A model generated the notes under the pieces. The model searched no databases. It was given only the letters and a program-made list of their open reading frames with translations, and was not told the DNA's origin. A stretch of DNA of 64,000 nucleotides from Rheinheimera pleomorphica. GTDB taxonomy: Bacteria; Pseudomonadota; Gammaproteobacteria; Enterobacterales; Alteromonadaceae. Shown piece by piece: positions 10,738-19,943 of this stretch; positions within the stretch are counted from its first letter, which is position 1, and each line of letters opens with the position of its first letter. The stretch is from positions 242,656 to 306,655 of the forward strand of contig NZ_SIRR01000005.1 in NCBI RefSeq assembly GCF_011634895.1, given 5' to 3'. Made by a program: the position numbers and the translations under genes.

Positions 10738-11829
10738 ATGGGTTTCAAATGTGGCATCGTTGGCTTACCAAACGTAGGCAAATCCACCCTGTTTAATGCG
10801 TTAACCAAAGCAGGCATTGAAGCGGCCAACTTTCCGTTCTGTACCATTGAGCCTAATACCGGCGTCGTACCGGTGCCGGATCTGCGCTTAGACAAACTGG
10901 CGGCTATTGTTAAGCCGCAGCGCGTACTGCCCACCACCATGGAATTCGTTGATATTGCCGGTCTGGTTAAAGGCGCCTCAAAGGGCGAAGGCCTGGGCAA
11001 TAAATTTTTGGCTAATATCCGCGAAACCGATGCTATCGGCCACGTAGTGCGCTGCTTTGACGATGAAAACATCATTCACGTCGCCGGTAAAATCGACCCG
11101 GCTGATGATATAGACACCATCAATATGGAGCTTGTCTTGTCTGACATGGACAGCGCCGAACGCGCTATTTTACGCGTCAGCAAAAAAGCCAAGGGCGGTG
11201 ATAAAGACGCCAAAGCCGAAATAGCGGTGCTGGAAAAAGTAAAAGCCCACTTAGAGCAAGGCTTAACCCTGCGTCAGCTGGAACTGGATAAAGAAGAGAA
11301 AGCCTTAATTGCTTACATGAACTTCTTAACCATCAAGCCAACAATGTATATTGCCAACGTGACCGAAGACGGCTTTGAAAATAATCCTTATTTAGATATC
11401 GTGCAGGCGATTGCTGACAAAGAAGGGGCCATAGTGGTGCCGGTATGCGCAGCGATTGAATCAGAAATTGCTGAGCTGGACGATGATGAGAAAGCCGAGT
11501 TTATGGCGGATATGGGTTTAGAAGAGCCGGGCTTAAACCGGGTGATCCGCGGTGGTTATTCACTGCTGAACCTGCACACCTATTTTACTGCCGGCGTAAA
11601 AGAAGTACGCGCTTGGACTGTCGCTATTGGTGCCACTGCGCCACAGGCGGCCGGTGTTATTCACACCGACTTTGAAAAAGGCTTTATCCGCGCTGAAGTG
11701 GTTGGCTATGATGACTTTGTGCAGTACAACGGTGAAGCCGGTGCCAAAGAAGCCGGCAAATGGCGTTTAGAAGGCAAAGACTACATCGTAAAAGATGGCG
11801 ATGTGATGCATTTCCGCTTTAACGTCTAA
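10738..11829 (+). CDS. ychF: Redox-regulated ATPase YchF (Obg family)
   Basis: YchF is a ribosome-associated P-loop nucleotidase that prefers ATP and responds to oxidative stress. The 363-residue protein has the G1 loop GLPNVGKST at residues 8-16, the G3 [14 protein letters not shown], and a C-terminal TGS domain ending MHFRFNV. A good terminator follows. Confidence 0.96.
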   Translation: MGFKCGIVGLPNVGKSTLFNALTKAGIEAANFPFCTIEPNTGVVPVPDLRLDKLAAIVKPQRVLPTTMEFVDIAGLVKGASKGEGLGNKFLANIRETDAIGHVVRCFDDENIIHVAGKIDPADDIDTINMELVLSDMDSAERAILRVSKKAKGGDKDAKAEIAVLEKVKAHLEQGLTLRQLELDKEEKALIAYMNFLTIKPTMYIANVTEDGFENNPYLDIVQAIADKEGAIVVPVCAAIESEIAELDDDEKAEFMADMGLEEPGLNRVIRGGYSLLNLHTYFTAGVKEVRAWTVAIGATAPQAAGVIHTDFEKGFIRAEVVGYDDFVQYNGEAGAKEAGKWRLEGKDYIVKDGDVMHFRFNV

Positions 11830-11850
11830 CATCCAATTTTAGCGAAATAA

Positions 11851-11880
11851 AGCCGTTGTTTACCGACAACGGCTTTTTTA
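11851..11880 (+). terminator. Terminator after ychF
   Basis: AGCCGTTGT pairs with ACAACGGCT around TTACCG, followed by TTTTTA. Confidence 0.9.
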
Positions 11881-11955
11881 TTGCTTGTGAAACCAGCGTT
11901 TTGCATATTTAATCAGCAAACAAACCAACATTGATTTTTAAACGCAAAAAAACGG

Positions 11956-11984
11956 TTGACGCTATAGGGGCAGTTCTGGATAAT
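11956..11984 (+). promoter_or_regulatory. Promoter of the tRNA-Met/Leu/Gln/Gln operon
   Basis: TTGACG (11956-11961), 17-bp spacer, GATAAT (11979-11984), then a GC-rich ACGCGCC discriminator. A GC-rich discriminator is typical of stable-RNA promoters under stringent control. Confidence 0.75.
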
Positions 11985-12014
11985 ACGCGCCACTTGCTTA
12001 GGTCAAGTTAGCGT

Positions 12015-12091
12015 GGCTACATAGCTCAGCTGGTTAGAGCACAGCACTCATAATGCTGGGGTCGCAGGTTCGATTCCCGCTGTAGCCACCA
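12015..12091 (+). tRNA. tRNA-Met (CAT, elongator)
   Basis: A 77-nt cloverleaf with acceptor GGCTACA/TGTAGCC, anticodon loop CTCATAA, T loop GGTTCGATTCC and encoded CCA. The loop and arms closely resemble E. coli metT. First gene of the operon. Confidence 0.97.
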
Positions 12092-12111
12092 CTTTAACTT
12101 TACCTGTGCAT

Positions 12112-12196
12112 GCGGGGATGGCGGAATTGGTAGACGCACTGGATTTAGGTTCCAGCGCCGCAAGGTGTGAGAGTTCGAGTCTCTCTCTCCGCACCA
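12112..12196 (+). tRNA. tRNA-Leu (TAG)
   Basis: An 85-nt class II tRNA with a long variable arm, acceptor GCGGGGA/TCTCCGC (one G-U), anticodon loop in ATTTAGGT and encoded CCA. It resembles E. coli leuW, which also follows metT. Confidence 0.96.
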
Positions 12197-12226
12197 CTTT
12201 TAAAGTGGATGCACACAAGTTTTTGC

Positions 12227-12301
12227 AGGGGCGTAGCCAAGCGGTAAGGCAGCGGGTTTTGATCCCGCCATGCGTTGGTTCGAATCCAGCCGCCCCTGCC
12301 A
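12227..12301 (+). tRNA. tRNA-Gln (TTG), copy 1
   Basis: A 75-nt tRNA with acceptor AGGGGCG/CGCCCCT, anticodon TTG in TTTTGAT and encoded CCA. Identical to the next tRNA. Confidence 0.96.
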
Positions 12302-12351
12302 TTAATTATAGGTTGTGTGGTTTTGAAAACGACATGACACGCCCGTTTTGC

Positions 12352-12426
12352 AGGGGCGTAGCCAAGCGGTAAGGCAGCGGGTTTTGATCCCGCCATGCGT
12401 TGGTTCGAATCCAGCCGCCCCTGCCA
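12352..12426 (+). tRNA. tRNA-Gln (TTG), copy 2
   Basis: A 75-nt tRNA identical to copy 1, including the TTTTGC just upstream; a tandem duplication within the operon, as in the E. coli met-leu-gln cluster. Confidence 0.96.
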
Positions 12427-12435
12427 TTAAACAGT

Positions 12436-12460
12436 AAAACCCAGCTTAGGCTGGGTTTTT
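12436..12460 (+). terminator. Terminator of the tRNA operon
   Basis: AAACCCAG pairs with CTGGGTTT around CTTAGG and is followed by a T run. Confidence 0.9.
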
Positions 12461-12507
12461 GCTTTTCTGCGGCTGCGCCAAAAGAGTTCTAACCTGCCAA
12501 GCTAAGA

Positions 12508-12600
12508 GGTTGGAACCCTGCAGCGCACAGCCATAGAGTGTCTGAGTCCTGCCGTAGGCATAAGGACGAGTTGCTATGGCGAGCACTGTAGGCGTTGCAA
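12508..12600 (+). repeat. Dispersed structured repeat, copy A
   Basis: Shares with 16981-17068 (opposite strand) the ordered blocks AGAGTGTCTGAGT (12535-12547), GAGTTGCT(A/G)TGGCGAGC (12568-12584) and G(C/T)GTTGCAA (12593-12600). Between the first two blocks is a hairpin here built from GTCCT/AGGAC and GCC/GGC (12546-12567). A further hairpin GTTCTAACC/GGTTGGAAC spans 12486-12516. It fills the gap between the tRNA operon and the UbiF-like gene; no gene is seen here. Confidence 0.65.
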
Positions 12601-12629
12601 CCGTATTGCTGAGCTAAGAGAATCCCTGT

Positions 12630-13814
12630 TTATTCGGAACCCACCGCATAACGCGCTACCAGCGTTTTAAGCAGCATGCTTCGGGCAGCAACGTTCAGTG
12701 CCAACTGACGCACAGTGCGAAGTGGCGCAATATCATTACCAAACACCTGATAAAAACCATCCATCGCGCTCATCATCAGCAAATTAGCCGGCTTACGCTT
12801 GCGCTGATAGCGTTGCAACAGTTTTTCACTGCCTATATCGCCATTGTGCCGCCAGGCATCAATAATCAGCTCTGTCAGCAATTTCGCATCAGCAAAGCCC
12901 AGGTTAACGCCCTGCCCGGCTAACGGATTTATCGTATGGGCGGCATCGCCTGCTAATACCACCCGGCCAGCGTAGTAACGGTTGGCATCCATCCGCGCCA
13001 ATGGAAACCAGCTACTGGCGACCACCTCCACCTCGCCGATTTGCACCGGGAAAGCGTTAATCAGTTGCTGAGTTAGTTGTGCCGGACTAAGCGCCGCCAG
13101 CTGTTTTACTTTAGTGGCCTCTTCGTACCACACCACTGAACCTTGCTCGCCGCACAGCGGCAAAAACGCCTTAGGGCCGCTTGGTGTAAACTGCTGCCAG
13201 GTCACATCCTGCTGCGGGTAAGGCGTATTCACCAACGCCACCAGGCAGGCCTGCTGGTACTGCCAGCCATTAGTGCCAATACCGGCTAACTGCCGCAGTT
13301 GCGAGTTGCCACCATCAGCGGCCACGACCAGCTTACTGCTAAGCTGCTCACCAGTATCCAACGTGACTACAGTGCTATCAGCACTTTGCTCAAGCGCAGT
13401 AACGGATGACGGGCAAAACAGCGTCAGATTAGCGCCAAATTGCTGCCATAGCGCCAGCTGCAGCACGTTGTTCTCGACAATATGGCCCAGATGGCTGCGC
13501 TTGATATCAGCTGCATTAAACGTAACGATACTGTGTGGCTGCTCAAACGCCTGTAAGCGTTGGTAAGGGCAAAGCCGCATTTGCGCAAGGACTTGCCAGG
13601 TGCCTAACTGGGTTAACCAGGCCTCGCTGGCCAGGTTAATGGACGAGACACGAAGATCGGGCGCACTTTCTGGCGTAAATTCTGGTGGCGCTTGTTTTTC
13701 AATTAACGCTACCTGCAGGCCGACCTGGCTTAATGCCAACGCAATAGCCGCGCCGACCATACCGCCACCGACAATACTGATATCAAACTGTTTGATTGAA
13801 GTGTTGCTGCTCAT
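12630..13814 (-). CDS. ubiF: UbiF-like FAD-dependent ubiquinone hydroxylase
   Basis: A UbiH/UbiF/Coq6-family flavin monooxygenase, 394 residues. An N-terminal FAD-binding ISIVGGGMVGAAIA (about 12-25), a middle region, and the second FAD motif GDAAHTINPLAGQGVNLGF are present. The N-terminal third, including SAPDLRVSSI, RLCPYQRLQ and HIVENNVLQLALWQ, resembles E. coli UbiF, which hydroxylates C-6 of the demethoxy-ubiquinone ring. The E. coli ubiF gene also lies next to the met-leu-gln tRNA operon, which supports the name. UbiH/VisC paralogues are the alternative. Confidence 0.85.
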   Translation of the reverse strand: MSSNTSIKQFDISIVGGGMVGAAIALALSQVGLQVALIEKQAPPEFTPESAPDLRVSSINLASEAWLTQLGTWQVLAQMRLCPYQRLQAFEQPHSIVTFNAADIKRSHLGHIVENNVLQLALWQQFGANLTLFCPSSVTALEQSADSTVVTLDTGEQLSSKLVVAADGGNSQLRQLAGIGTNGWQYQQACLVALVNTPYPQQDVTWQQFTPSGPKAFLPLCGEQGSVVWYEEATKVKQLAALSPAQLTQQLINAFPVQIGEVEVVASSWFPLARMDANRYYAGRVVLAGDAAHTINPLAGQGVNLGFADAKLLTELIIDAWRHNGDIGSEKLLQRYQRKRKPANLLMMSAMDGFYQVFGNDIAPLRTVRQLALNVAARSMLLKTLVARYAVGSE

Positions 13815-13979
13815 AACGCTTTGTCTTATTCACTGTTAAATGCATTGTACGACACGCCGGTTAAAAAGCGAAAAACCTTGTCTTGCCGCTACTATTTTGC
13901 CGCTGTGGTGAAAGTAAAACCGGCTTTCCCCTGTCTTACTGGGTCACATGATTAAATTGAGACCTAACAAGGAACCGCT

Positions 13980-14612
13980 ATGAAAACTTACCTTATTGCA
14001 CTTGGGGCTATGTTGTTCAGTGTCAAACTTTTCGCTGCTACCGCTATAGCGCCATCACCCGAGCAGGTAACGCCACTGCTAAACGGTTTAACCATACCGG
14101 CAGTCAGCTTGACCGCAGCAGACAATAAGGCGGTAGCCCTGACCAAATTGGTGCAGCAAAAGCCGTCGATACTGGTATTTTACCGCGGCGGCTGGTGTCC
14201 GTATTGTAACGCCCAGCTGGCGACATTACGTGACATTGAACCTCAGTTAAACAAACTCGGTTATCAGCTAATTGCGATAACGCCGGATAGCGTGGCGTCA
14301 ATTAATAAAAGCCTGCAGGATACCGACGGCGGCAAGCTGAACTATACCCTATTGTCTGATAGCAACTTTGCTGCCAGCTCAGCCTTTGGTCTGGCGTATT
14401 ATCTGGATGATAAAACCGCTGCGGCGTATAAAGGCAAATTGGGCAGCCTGATCACTACTGAAGCCGGTACAGAGAAAGTGGTACTGCCGGTACCGGCGGT
14501 GTATATCGTCAACACGGCTGGCGAAGCGGTATTTAGTTATGTACACATTAACTATAAAACCCGGCTGCACAGTGAATTACTGCTAAAAGCGGCCGAGCTG
14601 GCGTTGCCATAA
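13980..14612 (+). CDS. Periplasmic peroxiredoxin-like (AhpC/TSA) protein
   Basis: A 210-residue protein with a signal peptide (residues 1-19) and a thioredoxin-fold AhpC/TSA domain. The active-site segment FYRGGWCPYCNAQL places Cys73 and Cys76 as a CxxC, which is typical of the peroxiredoxin-like subgroup rather than of classical two-cysteine peroxiredoxins. A role in peroxide detoxification or thiol exchange in the periplasm is inferred. AAGGA lies upstream of the ATG. Single gene with its own terminator. Confidence 0.82.
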   Translation: MKTYLIALGAMLFSVKLFAATAIAPSPEQVTPLLNGLTIPAVSLTAADNKAVALTKLVQQKPSILVFYRGGWCPYCNAQLATLRDIEPQLNKLGYQLIAITPDSVASINKSLQDTDGGKLNYTLLSDSNFAASSAFGLAYYLDDKTAAAYKGKLGSLITTEAGTEKVVLPVPAVYIVNTAGEAVFSYVHINYKTRLHSELLLKAAELALP

Positions 14613-14647
14613 ACCTCTCTCTTTTCAGGTCCTCTCTCAGCTATTTA

Positions 14648-14687
14648 CAGCAGCGGACACGGTTATGTTTTCCGCTGCTGTTTTTTT
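14648..14687 (+). terminator. Terminator after the peroxiredoxin-like gene
   Basis: CAGCAGCGGA pairs with TCCGCTGCTG across a 13-nt loop and is followed by TTTTTTT. Confidence 0.9.
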
Positions 14688-14796
14688 ATCAAAAAGCGTT
14701 GACGGCCGGGCAAAAATACGGCATTTTTCGCGCCCTGTTTGGCAAGTGTCGGTAACGATGCTAGCCTGTTGGTTTTACCTCTGCCGGAGATAACTG

Positions 14797-15693
14797 ATGC
14801 GTAATGTAACTGTTGCTGCCACCCAAATGATTGGCGGCTGGAATGTCGATGAAAACATTGCCCGTGGCGAGCGTTTAGTACGCGACGCTGCCGCTAAAGG
14901 CGCACAGATCATCCTGTTGCAGGAGCTGTTCGAGCGCAATTATTTCTGCCAGAAACAAAAACCAGACTATTTAGCCTTTGCCACCACAGTAGCCGAGAAC
15001 AAAGCCGTGGCGCACTTTACTAAAATTGCCAAAGAGCTAAATGTCGTGCTGCCAATCAGCATTTACGAAAAGGCCGGTAACTGCCTGTACAACAGCGTGG
15101 TGATTATCGACGCCGACGGTGAAAATCTGGGTACCTACCGTAAAAGCCATATTCCGGACGGCCCGGGTTATAGCGAAAAGTACTACTTCACCCCGGGTGA
15201 TACCGGCTTTAAAGTATTCGCTACTAAGTACGCCAAAATCGGTGTCGGTATTTGCTGGGATCAGTGGTTCCCCGAGTGCGCCCGCAGCATGGCACTAATG
15301 GGCGCAGAGCTACTGTTCTACCCAACGGCCATTGGTAGTGAGCCACACGACCCGACGATTAGCTCGCGCGATCACTGGCAGCGCACGCAGCAAGGCCACG
15401 CCGCTGCTAACCTGATGCCGCTGATTGCGTCTAACCGTATTGGTACTGAGACCGAAGGTGATTACCATATTACCTTCTACGGCAGCTCATTTATCGCTGA
15501 CGAGACTGGTGCCAAAGTACAGGAAGCGGGCGAGACGGAAGAAGCCGTGTTAGTGCATACCTTTGATTTAGACGCTGTTGCCGCGACGCGACGCGCCTGG
15601 GGTATTTTCCGTGACCGCCGTATCGATTTATACGGTGCAGTGCTTACCAAAGATGGCGAAACCAAGCAGCCTACAACACAGGGTGGTAACTAA
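14797..15693 (+). CDS. aguB: N-carbamoylputrescine amidase
   Basis: AguB hydrolyses N-carbamoylputrescine to putrescine, CO2 and ammonia. The 298-residue nitrilase-family protein shows the Glu-Lys-Cys triad contexts: LLQELFERNYF, YRKSHIPDGPGY and VGICWDQWFPE. It ends exactly where aguA begins (TAAGTG), so the pair forms an operon for agmatine breakdown to putrescine. GGAGA lies upstream of the start. Confidence 0.96.
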   Translation: MRNVTVAATQMIGGWNVDENIARGERLVRDAAAKGAQIILLQELFERNYFCQKQKPDYLAFATTVAENKAVAHFTKIAKELNVVLPISIYEKAGNCLYNSVVIIDADGENLGTYRKSHIPDGPGYSEKYYFTPGDTGFKVFATKYAKIGVGICWDQWFPECARSMALMGAELLFYPTAIGSEPHDPTISSRDHWQRTQQGHAAANLMPLIASNRIGTETEGDYHITFYGSSFIADETGAKVQEAGETEEAVLVHTFDLDAVAATRRAWGIFRDRRIDLYGAVLTKDGETKQPTTQGGN

Positions 15694-16806
15694 GTGGCCT
15701 TTACAACCCTTAACAGCACCCCACGCGCTGATGGCTTTAGCATGCCGGCCGAATGGGCAGCGCACAAGCAAACCTGGATGGTATGGCCGGAGCGTACTGA
15801 CAGCTGGCGTTTAGGTGCCAAACCGGCGCAGCAGGCTTTTGTTGCCGTTATCAAAGCCATTGCCGGTTTTGAACCGGTAACGGTAGGCGCCTCGGCGGCG
15901 CAGTACGCGAATGCGTTGTCGCAGCTGACCGATGTCGGTACTAAGTTTCCGATCCGTGTAGTGGAGATTTCCAATAACGACGCCTGGTGTCGTGATACCG
16001 GCCCAACCTTCGTCACTAACGCTCAAGGCGACGTGCGCGGTATTGACTGGACGTTCAACGCCTGGGGCGGCTTAAACGGTGGTTTATATTTCCCCTGGGA
16101 TAAAGACGACCAGGTAGCCAGCAAAGTGCTGGGCATAGAGCAGCTGCCACGCTACCGTACTGAAGGCTTTGTGCTGGAAGGCGGTGCTATTCATGTTGAC
16201 GGTGAAGGTACCCTGCTAACCACGGAAGAGTGCTTGCTAAACAGCAACCGCAACCCGCATCTAACCCGTGAGCAAATCGAGCAGCAGATGCGCGATTATC
16301 TCGGCATTGATAAAGTGCTGTGGCTAAAAGACGGTATTTTTAACGACGAAACCGACGGCCACATCGATAATATGGCCTGCTTCGTTAAACCAGGCGAAGT
16401 CGTGCTGGCCTGGACAGATGACGAGACAGACCCGCAATATGCTCGCAGCAAAGCGGCGCTGGACTATCTGGAGGCCGCTACCGACGCCAAAGGCCGCAAA
16501 ATAAAGGTGCATAAGCTGCCGGTACCGGCACCGATTATTGCCAAGGCCGAAGAGTATGCCACGGTAGATGCAACCATGAGCGCCATTCCACGCGAGGCTA
16601 ATGCCCGCCTGGCTGGCTCTTATATCAACTTCTATTTGTGCAATGGCGGTTTAATACTGCCAACCTTTGACGATCCGAATGACAAGGTTGCGGCAGAGAT
16701 ACTGCAAAGCCTGTATCCACAGCACAAAGTGGTTACCGTGCCAGGGCGGGAAATTCTGTTAGGTGGTGGTAATATTCACTGTATTACCCAGCAACAGCCT
16801 CGTTAA
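15694..16806 (+). CDS. aguA: Agmatine deiminase
   Basis: AguA converts agmatine to N-carbamoylputrescine and ammonia, the step before AguB. The 370-residue protein, starting at GTG directly after the aguB stop, has [21 protein letters not shown] and the C-terminal [12 protein letters not shown] with catalytic Cys363. All are hallmarks of the guanidino-group-modifying family. Confidence 0.96.
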   Translation: MAFTTLNSTPRADGFSMPAEWAAHKQTWMVWPERTDSWRLGAKPAQQAFVAVIKAIAGFEPVTVGASAAQYANALSQLTDVGTKFPIRVVEISNNDAWCRDTGPTFVTNAQGDVRGIDWTFNAWGGLNGGLYFPWDKDDQVASKVLGIEQLPRYRTEGFVLEGGAIHVDGEGTLLTTEECLLNSNRNPHLTREQIEQQMRDYLGIDKVLWLKDGIFNDETDGHIDNMACFVKPGEVVLAWTDDETDPQYARSKAALDYLEAATDAKGRKIKVHKLPVPAPIIAKAEEYATVDATMSAIPREANARLAGSYINFYLCNGGLILPTFDDPNDKVAAEILQSLYPQHKVVTVPGREILLGGGNIHCITQQQPR

Positions 16807-16831
16807 TCAAATTAATCTGCTAACGTGAAGA

Positions 16832-16930
16832 GCAGATGCGAAGTAGTCTTTTCTTCGACCGTTGAACGCCCGGATGGCGTGAGACGAGCCCCCAGGGATG
16901 GGTTTACGGCGTGTCGAAGAAAAGATCTGC
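16832..16930. repeat. Long inverted repeat between aguA and ppiC
   Basis: Arms CTTTTCTTCGAC (16848-16859) and GTCGAAGAAAAG (16913-16924) are perfect complements; the outer GCAGAT (16832) / ATCTGC (16925-16930) extends the pairing after a 10-nt bulge. The interior has its own hairpin ACGCC/GGCGT (16867-16880). A separate small hairpin AGCTTGTT/AACAAGCT follows at 16952-16976. No coding content is seen. It may act as an mRNA 3' structure for aguBA or be a mobile repeat. Confidence 0.7.
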
Positions 16931-16980
16931 GTAGTAGCTGCGTTACCACTAAGCTTGTTAATTGAGCAAACAAGCTCCGA

Positions 16981-17068
16981 TTGCAACACCCGCCCCGGCT
17001 CGCCACAGCAACTCGCGAGTGTTTACACACTCACTCAGACACTCTGTGACGACCGAAACGGGCTTCCA
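16981..17068 (-). repeat. Dispersed structured repeat, copy B (inverted relative to copy A)
   Basis: Reading the minus strand, it repeats the block order of 12508-12600: AGAGTGTCTGAGT (17045-17033), a hairpin GAGTGT/ACACTC (17033-17018), GAGTTGCTGTGGCGAGC (17014-16998) and GGTGTTGCAA (16990-16981). The hairpin in the middle differs in sequence from copy A but occupies the same place. Confidence 0.65.
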
Positions 17069-17102
17069 ATCTACGCATAGCCTTTCGATAGAGGATTCAA
17101 AA

Positions 17103-17381
17103 ATGTCCAAAGCCTGCGCCTTACATATACTGGTTAAAACCCGCGAAGAAGCCGAAAAGCTGAAACAGCAACTGGCCAAAGGCGCCGACTTTGGCAAGCT
17201 GGCCAAACAACATTCACTGTGTCCGTCAGGTAAAAAAGGCGGCGATTTAGGCGAGTTTCGCAAGGGGCAGATGGTCAAGCCGTTTGATGATGTGGTGTTT
17301 AAAGGCCCTCTGCTGGAAGTGCAGGGGCCGGTGAAAACCCAGTTTGGCTTCCACCTGATTAAAACCCTGTATCGCAGCTAG
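17103..17381 (+). CDS. ppiC: Parvulin-type peptidyl-prolyl isomerase PpiC
   Basis: PpiC is a small cytoplasmic parvulin that isomerises peptidyl-proline bonds. The 92-residue product matches the family almost end to end: [38 protein letters not shown] and [12 protein letters not shown]. The start is ATG at 17103 with GAGG at 17091-17094; the frame is open further upstream but into the repeat region. Confidence 0.95.
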   Translation: MSKACALHILVKTREEAEKLKQQLAKGADFGKLAKQHSLCPSGKKGGDLGEFRKGQMVKPFDDVVFKGPLLEVQGPVKTQFGFHLIKTLYRS

Positions 17382-17390
17382 TTAGCAGCT

Positions 17391-18107
17391 TTAGTCACTG
17401 CAGCTGACAAGCTGGTTTATTGCGCTGATAGCACCGTTTTGCCAGATCATTTCATAGTGGGCACTTTGCAGCATCTGCGTCACCGGCTTTGGGCTGAACA
17501 GCCCCCAACACAGCGCCCCCTCGTTACGCACTGAATGATACTGCAACCCGGCACCACCCAGTTTACGTAAGCTTATGCCCAGCGCGCGCGCCGTGCTGTA
17601 ATCTTGCGGGTGATAAACCGCATGTTGTAACGGCAAGCTGGTTAAGTCGGCCAGGCTAACATCGCTAAACTGACAACTTAACGCCTTAAACACAAAGCGC
17701 TCATAGGCCAAGCCCGGCACCTTAGCCCAATATTTCCCCTGATGATAAGCCACTTCGCGTAGCGCAGTTTGCACAGTATCGGCCAGATACAGCACACCAA
17801 AGCGACCATCAGAAAAACGGCTGCCCGCCGGGTTAATATGGGTAAAAGGCGCGACCGCATAAGAGCAACCGGCAATACCAAACGGAATGTCACTGCGTGG
17901 CAATAAGGTTAAATTACCCGCCTGCGCCTGCAACCTGGGGTTAGTAAGCGCTTGCAGCGCAAATAAGGCGTCGAACTCATCAGCGCTGGCCACATCATCA
18001 AATACCGATACCGGCGGATACTTGGAATTAATCAGCCGGTAACTGCGCTGCTGTGGCAGTTTAACCTGGGGTAAAGCCTGTGGCGTTAAACTGGCCCCAG
18101 TTACCAC
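17391..18107 (-). CDS. RES-domain toxin
   Basis: A 238-residue protein of the RES family, whose characterised members degrade NAD+ as toxins. The core is visible around residues 85-165: GSRFSDGRFGVLYLAD, then TALREVAYH, placing the conserved Arg and Glu. It starts at GTG, overlapping the end of the upstream antitoxin gene by seven bases, the usual antitoxin-first order. Inferred target is NAD+; this was not testable. An intact length and motifs suggest a functional toxin. Confidence 0.82.
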   Translation of the reverse strand: MVTGASLTPQALPQVKLPQQRSYRLINSKYPPVSVFDDVASADEFDALFALQALTNPRLQAQAGNLTLLPRSDIPFGIAGCSYAVAPFTHINPAGSRFSDGRFGVLYLADTVQTALREVAYHQGKYWAKVPGLAYERFVFKALSCQFSDVSLADLTSLPLQHAVYHPQDYSTARALGISLRKLGGAGLQYHSVRNEGALCWGLFSPKPVTQMLQSAHYEMIWQNGAISAINQLVSCSD

Positions 18108-18499
18108 ATGCCACCACGTAGTGCATCAATATGTTTAAAGGTTTCATACAGCGCAGCAAACTGGCCGCTGCTGATAACCTGCAGCGGGCTTTTGCCATTA
18201 AAGTAAGGGTTGTGGTTGGGCAGCGCCATAAAGCCGTACAGGTTTTGTGGATTATCAAACAACAGCCGCAGGCTACTGTGAATATTCAGCAGATAGCTGA
18301 TACGCTCCAGCTGATCCTGGCTTAAGCTGGCGCAGTAAGGGTCGTTACGGTACTTGTAATAGGCCGCTTTGGAAATTTGCAAAATACGCTGAATTTGCTC
18401 GGGCGAGCATTGCCATTTATCTAAAATAGCCAACACCGTTTTTAGCCCGGTTGCCGCCACATTGCGCTGGCTTTGTCTATCAAGCTGTACTGCCTGCAT
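18101..18499 (-). CDS. Xre/MbcA/ParS-type antitoxin
   Basis: A 132-residue antitoxin partner of the RES toxin. An N-terminal helix-turn-helix-like part (SPEQIQRILQISKAAYYKYR) probably binds the promoter, and the C-terminal MbcA/ParS toxin-binding domain shows FNGKSPLQVISSGQ and IDALRGG at the very end. The ATG at 18499 is chosen because GAGG sits five bases upstream; a TTG at 18520 is the alternative. Gene order and overlap with the toxin support a type II module. Confidence 0.85.
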   Translation of the reverse strand: MQAVQLDRQSQRNVAATGLKTVLAILDKWQCSPEQIQRILQISKAAYYKYRNDPYCASLSQDQLERISYLLNIHSSLRLLFDNPQNLYGFMALPNHNPYFNGKSPLQVISSGQFAALYETFKHIDALRGGMW

Positions 18500-18520
18500 A
18501 ACCACCTCACGGCCAATCAA

Positions 18521-18570
18521 ACTGACTATCAGTGTAGACTAAAGCATAATTATTGTCCACATAAAGACAA
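18521..18570 (-). promoter_or_regulatory. Promoter/operator of the RES-Xre pair
   Basis: On the minus strand a promoter TTGTCT-16 bp-TATGCT is present. It overlaps an inverted repeat TTGTC/GACAA (18553-18570), and a perfect 13-nt palindrome ACTGA-CTA-TCAGT lies at 18521-18533 just before the gene. Antitoxin autoregulation at these sites is inferred. Confidence 0.55.
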
Positions 18571-18580
18571 AATGAGCAAC

Positions 18581-18608
18581 AAAAAAGCAGACGTTAATGT
18601 CTGCTTTG
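18581..18608 (-). terminator. Terminator after the RhlE-like gene
   Basis: On the minus strand AAAGCAGAC pairs with GTCTGCTTT around ATTAAC and is followed by T residues; it lies directly downstream of the helicase stop codon. Confidence 0.85.
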
Positions 18609-18616
18609 ATATCTGA

Positions 18617-19867
18617 TCAGGCTTTACCTAAAGCCTTAGCGCGCAGCTTGGCTTTTAAATTGCCTTTTTTCATTGGCTTTTTCGGCCCGTCGCCATGTCT
18701 GGCCTGCGCCTGCTCTGGCGTAACGTAAGTCGGGTCGTGCTCATAGCCTGGTAACACCTGAGCGGTAATCACCTGCTGGATCAGCCGCTCAATCTCCTGC
18801 AGCGCTTTAATTTCGTCCGGCGTGATCAGCGTTAACGCCACGCCGCTGTTGCCTGCGCGGCCGGTTCGGCCGATACGGTGTACATAGTCTTCCGGCACTT
18901 GCGGTAAATCGTAGTTCACCACATACGGCAGTTCGTTAATGTCCAGGCCGCGGGCGGCAATGTCGGTCGCGACTAAGATGCGTACACTGCCGGCCTTAAA
19001 GTCGGCCAGTGCTTTGGTGCGGGCGCCCTGGCTTTTATCGCCATGAATGGCCGCACTTTTTAAGCCATCTTTCGCCAGCTGCTTTGCCAGCCTGTCAGCG
19101 CCGTGCTTGGTACGGACAAACACCAGCACCTGTGGCCAGTTGTTACGGCCTATCACATGCGATAGCAGCTCGCGCTTACGGTGGCGGTCTACCAGATAGG
19201 CCTGCTGCTCTACCCGCTCGGCGGTGGCATTGGTCGCGGCCACTTCAATCAGCTGCGGGCTGTTCAGCAGCTCATCGGCCAGCTGTTTAATCTCATTAGA
19301 ATAGGTCGCCGAAAACAGCAGCGTTTGCCGCTTGGCCGGCAACTTAGCCATAATGCGTTTAATATCAACAATAAAACCCATATCCAGCATGCGGTCGGCT
19401 TCATCCAGCACCAGTACTTCCAGCGCAGATAAATCGACGGTTTTCTGGTGCAGGTGGTCAATCAGCCGGCCCGGTGTGGCTACCAGTATGTCCAGCCCCT
19501 GCTCGGCGTCATCGTATTGCGGCCGTATCGATACGCCGCCGTAAAACACCGCTGAACGACAGTCAAGGTACTGGCTATACTTGCGCACATTGTCATACAC
19601 TTGCTGCGCCAGCTCGCGGGTGGGCGTTAGCACCAGTACCCGCACCTGATTAGCTGCTGTGACCTTAGGCGCATTGAGCATCTGCTGCAGCAGCGGTAAA
19701 GTAAAGGCTGCGGTTTTACCGGTGCCGGTTTGCGCGCCGGCTAACACATCTTTACCGGCCAAAATAACCGGTATACTTTGCCGCTGCACCGGGGTCGGTG
19801 CGTTATAACCTTGCTCTTGCAGCACACGTAATATAGGCGCCGCCAGCGCGAGAGATTGAAATGACAT
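18617..19867 (-). CDS. rhlE: DEAD-box RNA helicase, RhlE family
   Basis: An ATP-dependent RNA helicase of 416 residues. Motifs in order: Q motif region TPVQRQSIP, motif [29 protein letters not shown] ([13 protein letters not shown]), SAT and the C-terminal [10 protein letters not shown]. The tail ([25 protein letters not shown]) is basic, suiting RNA binding. The ATG at 19867 matches the family start [13 protein letters not shown] and has AGGA upstream; the frame stays open far upstream but without family similarity. Assignment among RhlE paralogues is approximate. Confidence 0.92.
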   Translation of the reverse strand: MSFQSLALAAPILRVLQEQGYNAPTPVQRQSIPVILAGKDVLAGAQTGTGKTAAFTLPLLQQMLNAPKVTAANQVRVLVLTPTRELAQQVYDNVRKYSQYLDCRSAVFYGGVSIRPQYDDAEQGLDILVATPGRLIDHLHQKTVDLSALEVLVLDEADRMLDMGFIVDIKRIMAKLPAKRQTLLFSATYSNEIKQLADELLNSPQLIEVAATNATAERVEQQAYLVDRHRKRELLSHVIGRNNWPQVLVFVRTKHGADRLAKQLAKDGLKSAAIHGDKSQGARTKALADFKAGSVRILVATDIAARGLDINELPYVVNYDLPQVPEDYVHRIGRTGRAGNSGVALTLITPDEIKALQEIERLIQQVITAQVLPGYEHDPTYVTPEQAQARHGDGPKKPMKKGNLKAKLRAKALGKA

Positions 19868-19943
19868 TAAAATTCCTGTTTTGCCAAAGCCTGCCAAATA
19901 ACCGGCGCAGTATAGCAGATCAGCCAGCAGCGGAGTTAGCGCG

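Noticed and set aside
12048..12396. Open frames across the tRNA-Met/Leu/Gln genes
   Set aside because: Same cause: tRNA sequence read as protein.
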